DNA from: Boothiomyces macroporosus
Taxonomy: Eukaryota > Chytridiomycota > Chytridiomycetes > Rhizophydiales > Terramycetaceae
Assembly: GCA_027604185.1 (NCBI GenBank)
Contig: JADGKB010000017.1
Coordinates: 62,001-126,000, forward strand
Length of the DNA stretch: 64,000 bases
Reading direction: 5' to 3'
Numbering within the stretch: the stretch's first letter is position 1; each line of letters opens with the position of its first letter. The position numbers were made by a program, and so were the translations under genes. The notes under the pieces were generated by a model. It saw only the letters and a program-made list of their open reading frames with translations. It was not told where the DNA came from and made no database searches. Below are positions 56,960 through 64,000 of the stretch, one piece after another.

Positions 56960-57754
56960 ATGTCTGCAATTATTTCACTACTTGTTTCTGCCGCACTATC
57001 CCAAAGCGTTACCGTTTCCAATGTTCAAACTTCAGCCATTGCCAGTGCAACTGGTGCTGCTGTAACTACTGTTGCAGTCACTACTACCACTAATGCACCA
57101 ACTGCAACTACTACCAATTCAATGTCATTCCCAACTGGAATTGATTATGGATTTCAGAATTTATCTGCTGGATGTCAAGCTGCCATCCAAAAATACGAAA
57201 ACTCCAGCCCTCAAGGATGTAACCTACCACAACAAGTTAGCGTGACTAATATTACCGCAGGATCATATGGCAGCGCGCTTTCAACTTTGAACAATCAAAA
57301 CTTGGATGCCGTTTGCTCTTCTACCTGCCAAGCCTCCATTAAACCTATCGCCTCTGATATCGCTGCAGCTTGCAAGAATGACAACATGTACTTCCAATAT
57401 TACTCTCAATTGATGACTGCCTTCTTTGATGTTGCATGTGTTAAAGATGGCTCTGACTATTGCCTGGTAAAAGAAGTTCAAGACCTTACTCCAATTCTCG
57501 TTAACCATGCACCAATTGAATCTTTGATTCAAAACACCACTTTTCTTTGCAGCAAATGTATCTACTCGCAAATCACTGTATTGGATAAGGATATTACTTC
57601 TTTCCCACAACAAATGCAGCAAGAATATACAGCCTTCTCAACCAACATCAAGAGCCAATGTTCTTCACAATACCAAAAGTTTACCTCCAGTGCTATTGCG
57701 CAACCAGTTTCATTGCTCGGCGCGCTCTCCTTGGTATTTATTGCGTTCTTTTAA
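56960..57754 (+). CDS. Secreted cysteine-rich GPI-type protein, tandem paralogue A
   Basis: An intronless 264-aa protein. Signal peptide MSAIISLLVSAALSQS, then an Ala/Thr-rich linker of about 45 residues, then the shared cysteine domain. Its blocks are CQAAIQKYENSSPQGC, LDAVCSSTCQASIKPIASDI, ACKND, FFDVACVKDGSDYC, TTFLCSKCIYSQITVLDKDI and CSSQYQKF. About ten Cys are conserved with paralogues B-D. The C-terminus is hydrophobic after small residues, as in GPI signals. No known family recognised. Absence of introns is notable against the intron-dense background. Confidence 0.8.
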   Translation: MSAIISLLVSAALSQSVTVSNVQTSAIASATGAAVTTVAVTTTTNAPTATTTNSMSFPTGIDYGFQNLSAGCQAAIQKYENSSPQGCNLPQQVSVTNITAGSYGSALSTLNNQNLDAVCSSTCQASIKPIASDIAAACKNDNMYFQYYSQLMTAFFDVACVKDGSDYCLVKEVQDLTPILVNHAPIESLIQNTTFLCSKCIYSQITVLDKDITSFPQQMQQEYTAFSTNIKSQCSSQYQKFTSSAIAQPVSLLGALSLVFIAFF

Positions 57755-57857
57755 ATAAATAATTTTTGTCTGTATTCTATGTGGTTTGGTGTGATTGTCA
57801 CAATCTCCATAACCAGAATTTCCAAATGCGGCGATAAAACAGCTTTTACTTTTTGTA

Positions 57858-58619
57858 ATGGCATTATTCATTTCATTCATTGCTGGACTAGTAGCAGCTC
57901 AAAAGAGCAACGCTACCGCTACTCTCAACACTACCGTTTCATCGAATTCAAGTACTACTGTTGGGGGCTCAACCATTCCATTTAACACCACCCAAACAAT
58001 TCCAACTTCAAACTCATTCAACCAGACCCAAGCGTTCAACAGCTTGTCCCCACAATGTCAAGCAGCAGTAAAAAAGTACAATGGCACCACACCACAGGGT
58101 TGCACAGATATCCCACAACAATCCACTAATTTTAACATTGACGCAAACGAATTGAATTCTTTGAATACAAAAGAATTGGATGGTATTTGTGTACCTGCTT
58201 GCCAATCGTCAGTCAAGCAAATGGCTTCTGAAATTTCCACTGCTTGCAAAAACGACAGTCCAGACTATCAATACTTGAGTGCCTACATGACAGCTTACTT
58301 TGATGTCTTGTGTGTCAAAGATGGCTCCCAGTACTGCATTTCTGAAGAAATTCAGGGAACAGTTTCTGCTTTACAACAAGGAAAGTCTCCCATTGAACTT
58401 ATTTCAAATACTACCTTTGCGTGCACAAAGTGCTTTTATCAACAACTTACTGCCCTTGATACGGACATTACGGCGTTTCCGAATATAACTCAACAAACAT
58501 ACAAAACTTATTCCAGTATCATTCAGGGAGAGTGTGCCAGCCAGTTTAAAGCATTCGCATCCTCAGCTGCAACTTATTCATCAATAACCCTACTTGGATT
58601 CGTCATTTCATTGCTTTAA
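57858..58619 (+). CDS. Secreted cysteine-rich GPI-type protein, tandem paralogue B
   Basis: Intronless, 253 aa, same layout as A: signal MALFISFIAGLVAAQ, Thr/Ser/Asn-rich linker, then CQAAVKKYNGTTPQGC, LDGICVPACQSSVKQMASEI, ACKND, YFDVLCVKDGSQYC, TTFACTKCFYQQLTALDTDI and CASQFKAF, and a hydrophobic C-terminus. It begins 103 bp after A. A and B are the closest pair in the array by eye. Function unknown; a surface or wall role is inferred from the signal and anchor. Confidence 0.8.
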   Translation: MALFISFIAGLVAAQKSNATATLNTTVSSNSSTTVGGSTIPFNTTQTIPTSNSFNQTQAFNSLSPQCQAAVKKYNGTTPQGCTDIPQQSTNFNIDANELNSLNTKELDGICVPACQSSVKQMASEISTACKNDSPDYQYLSAYMTAYFDVLCVKDGSQYCISEEIQGTVSALQQGKSPIELISNTTFACTKCFYQQLTALDTDITAFPNITQQTYKTYSSIIQGECASQFKAFASSAATYSSITLLGFVISLL

Positions 58620-58825
58620 ATAAAGAGAAATTCTAGACATATCTCTATTGGTTTAACTGTATAAACCACATCTCTAGTTATATTGGTTTCATTGATGAAG
58701 TGATTAAGCTGCCACATGAATACACAACCGCTTCATTTGTGTTTGATTGATGGCGCATAATTTTAATGCTGCAAGCCTCTGTCTGGGCTCAAGAGTAAAC
58801 TGAGGCAGTTAATTTTTGACAAAAA

Positions 58826-59497
58826 ATGGTCTTGGCGATACTATTAGCTTCCTTTACTCTAGCACAATCATTAAACACTACCGTTAATCAACCACCACTT
58901 TCTACCGCTTGCCAAGCAGTGTTGCAAAAATACGCAAACGCAACTCTTGCTGGATGCACACTTCCACCACAAACTTCAGCAGCAAACTTGACATCCTTGA
59001 ACGCAAACTCGTTGAATACGCTTACAAGCGCTCAAAACTTGGATGGTATTTGTGCTTCCACTTGCCAATCTTCAATCAAAGCAGCTGCAACTGATATTGG
59101 AAATGGGTGTGCCAATGACAAGATTGAAGGAATGTTTTCTTATTCGCTTGCGCCAGCAGCAGTTACAGCATTATTGGATGTTGGGTGTTACAAAGACGCT
59201 GGGCAGTACTGCTTGATAAGCGAAGCAAGTATTCTTTCCAGTGCACTTGGCAACGGAACTGCAAGCACTGCTTTGCTCACTGATCAAAACTTGGTATGTA
59301 CAAAGTGTATGATGAACCAGCTATTGATTTTGGACAAGGACATTACTGCTTTCCCTACCGATATTCAAAATGAATACAAAACATTTGCCACCATGATTAG
59401 AAATACTTGTGCAACACAATACAAGTCATACTCTTCCGGCGCATTGTCTGCTTCAATTGGACTGGCTGGGTTAGTTTTGGCAAGTTTGCTCCTTTAA
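58826..59497 (+). CDS. Secreted cysteine-rich GPI-type protein, tandem paralogue C
   Basis: Intronless, 223 aa, the shortest member because the linker is nearly absent: signal MVLAILLASFTLAQS is followed at once by CQAVLQKYANATLAGC. Shared blocks are LDGICASTCQSSIKAAATDI, LLDVGCYKDAGQYC, LVCTKCMMNQLLILDKDI and CATQYKSYSSGAL, then a hydrophobic tail. It shows that the cysteine domain, not the linker, is the conserved unit. Confidence 0.8.
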   Translation: MVLAILLASFTLAQSLNTTVNQPPLSTACQAVLQKYANATLAGCTLPPQTSAANLTSLNANSLNTLTSAQNLDGICASTCQSSIKAAATDIGNGCANDKIEGMFSYSLAPAAVTALLDVGCYKDAGQYCLISEASILSSALGNGTASTALLTDQNLVCTKCMMNQLLILDKDITAFPTDIQNEYKTFATMIRNTCATQYKSYSSGALSASIGLAGLVLASLLL

Positions 59498-59533
59498 CTC
59501 AGTGGTTTTCGATGGTCTTTGATTGCCACTCGC

Positions 59534-59542
59534 TATATAAAG
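59534..59542 (+). promoter_or_regulatory. TATA box of secreted paralogue D
   Basis: TATATAAAG lies about 23-31 bp upstream of the ATG at 59565, in the 67-bp spacer after paralogue C. Confidence 0.4.
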
Positions 59543-59564
59543 AAAGCCAAGCGAATAAAACTCG

Positions 59565-60515
59565 ATGAATTCAATTATATTATTATTTAGTTCAGTACTA
59601 GGTCAATCCAGCGAGAGTGTCGCGCTCCCTACTGGAATACCATTGGACTCTATTCCGTTAGTTGGAGTGCCAGTGGGGAAAGCAGTACCAACAACAGCTA
59701 ATGCTATTCCAACAAACAATCCTCCGACAATCGGAAATTTACCTCCCAGTACAAGCTCTACAACTGCTGCTCCACTACCTCCAACCACTATAGCACCTTC
59801 AAACCCCACCACTGTTCCATCAACTGCAGCTACCCCATTACAGTCATCCACTCCAGGCCAAGTTCTTCCATTAAAAGGAACTGGTACATTAATCAGTGCA
59901 GGAACTGGACAGCAACTAACTCTAAACCCAATAATTTCCAGTAACTGTAAATCAGCCTTAAACTCACTTACTGCTCCATCTTGCTGGTCTGTTCCAAACA
60001 TACCAAACTTTCTATCTACCAATTTGAATATATCCCAGTTAGGTGGTGCATTTGATTCAATTTGCAGTGATACATGTCAATCAGCTCTGGCAGCAGATAT
60101 TCAAAGTGTAGATCAGGCTTGCGGATCGATTCCAGTCTACGCTTACTGGACAGCAAAACAAGTATTGGCAATCTCGCAAGCTCTGATTGCGTTTTCTTGC
60201 GTAAAAGACCCCTCGTCGGGAAATTATTGCCTTGGTTCAGAGTACTCTATCGTCTCTACTTTGCTTGCAAGTGGGACTAGTCCATCTTCCATCCTAGCAA
60301 ACACCACTATTACGTGTTCCAAGTGTGCATACAATCAAATTGCAGCTATTCAAAAGGAATATTCCGAGTTGGGTTCTGGCACAAGTCAAGTTCTGAATTC
60401 ATCTGTTACTCAACTTCAAAACCAATGTGGTGCCCAATACAAGTCTTACCAATCGTCCGCCATCTCAGTATCTACCGGAATACTGTTTGTTTTGCTCCTG
60501 AATGTACTACAATAA
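59565..60515 (+). CDS. Secreted cysteine-rich GPI-type protein, tandem paralogue D (mucin-like linker)
   Basis: Intronless, 316 aa. After the signal (MNSIILLFSSVLGQSS) comes a Pro/Thr/Ser-rich linker of about 90 residues, typical of heavily O-glycosylated stalks. The cysteine domain is the most diverged of the four: CKSALNSLTAPSC, FDSICSDTCQSALAADIQSV, FSCVKDPSSGNYC, TITCSKCAYNQIAAIQKEY and CGAQYKSYQSSA. It ends in a hydrophobic GPI-like tail. The linker length varies from none (C) to long (D), which suggests display of the same domain at different heights on the surface. Confidence 0.78.
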   Translation: MNSIILLFSSVLGQSSESVALPTGIPLDSIPLVGVPVGKAVPTTANAIPTNNPPTIGNLPPSTSSTTAAPLPPTTIAPSNPTTVPSTAATPLQSSTPGQVLPLKGTGTLISAGTGQQLTLNPIISSNCKSALNSLTAPSCWSVPNIPNFLSTNLNISQLGGAFDSICSDTCQSALAADIQSVDQACGSIPVYAYWTAKQVLAISQALIAFSCVKDPSSGNYCLGSEYSIVSTLLASGTSPSSILANTTITCSKCAYNQIAAIQKEYSELGSGTSQVLNSSVTQLQNQCGAQYKSYQSSAISVSTGILFVLLLNVLQ

Positions 60516-60561
60516 ATTGCTTCAATTATCTGTAAATTTTCCTCTTGCTTTTTTCTTGCAA

Positions 60562-61008
60562 ATGGACCAAATTAAAGAAACTCTACAGCCAATCGTAGAA
60601 GCACTATCAAAGCCAGTCCTCGGACCAATTACCGGATGGCCAATCTTACTAGTCATCTTGTACGTGCTTTACACCAACATCGCCGAGTTCATGTTCCCTT
60701 CTCTAAAAATCCGTGCTTCTCACATTCTTGTAAAGACAAAGGAAGAGTGCGAAGAAATCAAGAAAAAGCTGGACACTGAAACATTCGCTGAATTGGCAAT
60801 GAAGCATTCAATCTGTCCTTCTGGCAAGAAGGGAGGCTCTTTGGGAGAATTTGGACCTGGACAAATGGTATCGGAATTCGACTCTGTTTGCTTCTCTCCA
60901 GAATCTAAAGTTGGAAAAGTCTACGGGCCTGTAAAGACACAATTTGGATATCACTTGATCCTGATTACTCATAAACCAGAACCAAAAGATAAGAAAAAGA
61001 AGGAATAA
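60562..61008 (+). CDS. Membrane-anchored parvulin-type peptidyl-prolyl isomerase
   Basis: A single exon of 148 aa starting at MDQIKETLQPIVEAL. One N-terminal TM segment (about residues 28-44, WPILLVILYVLYTNIAEF region) is followed by a complete PpiC/parvulin domain: RASHILVKTKEECEEIKKKL, FAELAMKHSICPSGKKGGSL, GEFGPGQMVSEFDSVCFSP and GPVKTQFGYHLILI. A Lys-rich tail ends it. Membrane-tethered small parvulins are uncommon in fungi as far as I know. The compartment is not shown by the sequence; a bitopic ER or mitochondrial outer membrane protein is possible. Confidence 0.85.
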   Translation: MDQIKETLQPIVEALSKPVLGPITGWPILLVILYVLYTNIAEFMFPSLKIRASHILVKTKEECEEIKKKLDTETFAELAMKHSICPSGKKGGSLGEFGPGQMVSEFDSVCFSPESKVGKVYGPVKTQFGYHLILITHKPEPKDKKKKE

Positions 61009-61304
61009 TAAACAATCTAGTTACGCATCTGTGTTTCTTTACTAGCTGCCTGGTCACAGAGCAGCTGCGGTCCTATTCTTGTACAAGCGGCACAAAAAAA
61101 TAGGAGAAAGGGACGGTTAGTGGATCAAATTAACTCTTTGTCCTGACTAAAGAGAATCCATCGGTCAGAGCATTTCCCTTACGTAATAGCCCACCAATCT
61201 CGATATTTTATCATTCAAATAACTTGGACTTGAACAACCAAATTTCTAGTCTCAAACAATTTTCCCCATTTCGTTTTTCCAAATTTTTGGAGAACAGTTT
61301 CACA

Positions 61305-61953
61305 ATGTTGCATAAACTAGTTATCTTGGGAGATGGTGGGGTAGGAAAGACCGCCCTTACGATACAATTTTGTCGCTCGCAGTTTATTGGTAATTCTAAT
61401 TGACAGTAGAGGTAAGCTTCAACTGACAAGTTTTATGATCCTACAATAGAAGATTCGTATCGCAAGCAAGTGGTAGTAGATAGGCAGCCTTGCATTCTTG
61501 ATATACTGGACACTGCGGGTCAGGAGGAATTCGTTTCGTACTTTATATTTGACATAGGCTTCGGGATCAGTGGATAAAAGATGGAGAGGGATTTCTACTT
61601 GTATATTCTGTAACTTCAAGGAGATCATTTGACATGATTGAAGGCTTAAAACAACAAATTATGGATGTAAAGGAAACCGAAAATGTACCAATAGTCATAG
61701 TTGGAAACAAATGCGACAAGAAAGAGAAAGAGGTTTCATATGCGGATGGAGTAGCATTGGCAGCAAAATTGTCAAATAACAGTCATATTGGATTTGTGGA
61801 AACTTCGGCAAAGACAGCTTTCAATGTTGACTTGTAATTTGTTTTAACAGCAGGGCTTTTTATACACTGATCAGATCTATAAGGGGAAACGGTGTGTACA
61901 TGAAGAAGCAGAAGAAGGAAAAGAAGGAAAAGACAAAGTGTTTAATCTTGTAA
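61305..61953 (+). CDS. Ras/Rap-like small GTPase with CaaX box
   Basis: It encodes 189 aa after four introns (61390-61409, 61412-61430, 61538-61557, 61834-61853; 19-20 nt each). Motifs: P-loop [10 protein letters not shown], switch [24 protein letters not shown] and ETSAK. The tail is Lys-rich and ends CLIL, a CaaX box of geranylgeranyl type. Between the first two introns only two bases (AG, 61410-61411) are retained, completing the Glu of [11 protein letters not shown] at the exact length seen in Ras and Rap (FVEKYDPTIED). Any single canonical intron across this span breaks the frame. GTPases of this class control growth or polarity signalling. Confidence 0.88.
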
Positions 61954-61978
61954 ACTAGCATTAATAAATTTGAAGAGT

Positions 61979-64000
61979 TTATTTTGAATTTTTGATGAAT
62001 TTGGAAACCAAATTAGGATCTTTGATCCCTTTAGAAGCCTCTACCCCTGAACAAGCATCTACAAAGACCGGTTTCAACTGACTTGCTTCCTTGACATTTT
62101 CTGGTGTGAGACCGCCTGCCAATCCTACTGGAATTCCTAATTCAGCCAGCTTGCTGACTAAAGACCAATCAAATGTATGGCCTGTTCCACCAATTGCGCT
62201 GGGAGTAGTTGTATCTAAAAGAATGGCTTTTGCACTCAACTTGTAGCGCTCGACACCAAGAACAACTTGGTTGAACACATCTGTTGCAGATGCATCCACA
62301 CCAATCACTTGAATAACGGGTTTGTTTAAAAGCTTGTGGAATTGAACTGATTTTGGTTTGTGTAATTGTATATAGTCCAAATTACAGAATGCAGATATTT
62401 CATTAATTTCAGCTGCGGTATGGCTAGTAAAGACTCCAACGATTGCTGGTCTTTGATCGAATTTCTGGGTTGAAAACCATTCAGATGATGTGATTGGAAT
62501 CGTTAAAAGGTTAGAATCGCCCAAAATCTTTTCAGCTTTTGGGTAGACTGCTCTAATTGCATCGACAATGGTTTTTGCAGCATCTTTGGTTACATATCTA
62601 GGAGATTTTTGTTCAAAGATTAAACCAATAAAGTCTGCTCCGCCATCACAGGCGTGTAATGCATCTCCAATGTTTGTAATCCCACAGATCTTTACTTTTT
62701 GAGAAGCGCCGTCAGGTTTTCTCGCACCAAGGAGCTCTTTAACCATCTCTGGCTTGTTAGCAGCTCTCATCAACGCTTCTCCAACCAAAACACCTTGTGC
62801 ACCAGAATCAATGTAGGTTTCAACATCTTTTCTTGAAGTAATTCCACTTAAGGCCAATAAAATAATATCAGAATTTTCAGTCAAGGCTGAAAGAGTTGTA
62901 GTTCTGTTCATGTCAACTTGGAAAGTATTCAAGTCTCTATTGTTGACACCAATTACTTTAGCTCCCAAGTTGATTGCCCTTTTCATTTCAGACACCGCAG
63001 CTACTTCAACTAGCGGCTCCATGCCAAGATTTCTAGAGTAATCAATCAATTTAGTCAGCTGTGCATCTGTCAGCATTGCCACAATCAACAGTACAGTGTC
63101 GGCTCCTATTGTTAACAATAATCACCAGCTAAACGTGCTTCAAGGATCTGATATTCGTCAAAAATAAACTCTTTACGAAGAACGGCAGGTCGGTTAGTCA
63201 ATCTTTCTAAGCTAGCCCTAACTGTTTGCAGATCAGCTATAGATCCTTTGAACCAATTTGGCTCCGTCAACACTGAAATACATGCAGCACCACCATCTGC
63301 ATAGAGTAGCGATTGTTGCCCAGCATGTGCGTACATGTCAATCTCTCCTTTGGAAGGAGAAGCTCTCTTCACCTCTGCTAAAACCGCTACTCCGTGTTGA
63401 TTAATGGACTGTTTAAGTCTGTCAGGAAAAGAGATTAGAGTAGGTGCCAAACCAAGCGCATACGATCGTTCAAGATAAGCCATGGAGAACCCTGGAAGAT
63501 TTTTTTGGTCGAATACATCCTTGATTCTTTTTTGGTAAATCTTTTGCAAGATTGATTCATTCTCCACTTTTAACTGTGCAGGTTTGGCGGTAGAGTTCAT
63601 CTTGGAAGCCAAGTGTAATGGAATACCATGACCCACATCCTCCTGCTCTTCTGATTTTTGAGTGAATTTCAGATTATCTCTATTGACTTTGAGCTCTGAC
63701 CACAGTCCGCCTTCCCATGATAAGAAATTGGCAAACATTTTCTCGCCCTCTTCGCTTGCAATACTTTCCGGATGGTATTGGACACCCTCCATGACAAACT
63801 GCTTGTGTCTTACACCCATTATAATTCCACTTTCAGTCCATGAAGTTACTTCCAGTTCCTTTGGTAACGTCTTTGGTACTCCAGAAAGAGAATGGTATCG
63901 CGTACATTCAATATTCTGCGATACTCCGTCATACAATCCTTTTCCATCATGCTGCACCGGTGTAGTTTTTCCATGAATCAATTCTCCACAAGGAGCAACC
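61979..64000 (-). CDS. TRP1: Trifunctional tryptophan enzyme (GATase-IGPS-PRAI), N-terminus outside window
   Basis: The frame runs off the right edge. One 20-nt intron with donor GTGATT (63106-63125) joins EARLAG to ADTVLLIVAML. Domains in order: C-terminal half of the anthranilate synthase glutamine amidotransferase (RYHSLSG and MEGVQYHPESI carry catalytic His and Glu); indole-3-glycerol phosphate synthase (VLAEVKRASPSKGEI, VLRKEFIFDEYQI, IGVNNRDLNTF, LSGITSRKDV); phosphoribosylanthranilate isomerase (VKICGITN, DFIGLIFEQKSPRYV, VGLAGGLTPENV, DACSGVE). This G-I-P fusion is a hallmark of filamentous and other fungi. It performs three steps of tryptophan synthesis in the cytosol. Confidence 0.95.

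Noticed and set aside
61040..61110. Short inverted repeat agctgc...gcagct suggestive of a tRNA or terminator
   Set aside because: Only six pairs and no tRNA arms, anticodon loop or B-box consensus; no RNA gene can be supported.
1..64000. CRISPR arrays, prophage, operons with ribosome binding sites
   Set aside because: No direct-repeat arrays or bacterial signals; introns, TATA boxes and eukaryote-specific genes show this is eukaryotic nuclear DNA.

Overview
This window looks like nuclear DNA of an early-diverging, probably zoosporic fungus with a compact A+T-rich genome. Two observations point to fungi: the GATase-IGPS-PRAI tryptophan fusion at the right edge and an Ecm33-like GPI wall protein. 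A PIH1D2-like protein and a giant TTC6-like TPR protein hint at a flagellated stage. A rozellid or chytrid-like lineage is an inference only; the species is not fixed by anything I can see.

The dominant feature is splicing. I resolved about 118 introns by keeping family motifs in frame across junctions. Almost all are 18-23 nt, with a peak at 20-21. The pattern is GTA...(C/T)TAA(T/C)N(1-4)AG, so the branch-site-like motif almost touches the 3' splice site. Most genes therefore look like strings of frame-shifted ORFs but are intact. For nearly every gene the spliced length is an exact multiple of three. Exceptions in size are a 26-nt model in the TIMELESS gene, a 43-nt intron in the SEL1L gene and a 108-nt intron carrying a perfect hairpin in the TRF4 gene. 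Two introns need a TG 3' splice site and a third may. A Ras-like gene seems to contain a 2-nt exon.

Layout. 1-12.8 kb: partial unknown gene, FCP1-like phosphatase, attractin-like receptor, repeat-bearing membrane protein, YOS1, mitochondrial bL17, mitochondrial carrier, SEL1L/HRD3, acid lipase. 12.8-16.8 kb: gene-poor tract with a hAT remnant and decayed or unknown coding fragments. 16.8-33.6 kb: Ecm33-like protein, GRIP golgin, mitochondrial intermediate peptidase, LAMTOR2, VTI1, RAD4, a coiled-coil protein, MIOS, TIMELESS/TOF1. 33.6-54.4 kb: two tandem unknown paralogues, PAXBP1, DDX24/MAK5, TRF4, a carrier, PIH1D2-like, a PHD/ePHD protein, the giant TPR gene, a small HAD phosphatase. 54.4-64 kb: two tiny PY-motif membrane proteins, tafazzin, four tandem secreted cysteine-rich paralogues, a membrane parvulin, a Ras-like GTPase, the tryptophan gene.

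Functional themes are housekeeping. They cover secretory traffic (YOS1, VTI1, golgin, HRD3), TORC1 nutrient sensing (LAMTOR2 and MIOS 3 kb apart), DNA replication and repair (TIMELESS, RAD4), RNA processing (TRF4, DDX24, PAXBP1) and mitochondria (bL17, MIP, tafazzin, carriers). Genes are packed to 10-40 bp, including divergent pairs whose start codons lie only 23-41 bp apart. The lineage-specific material is the secreted tandem array, the two tandem paralogues, the repeat protein and the 12.8-16.8 kb tract.
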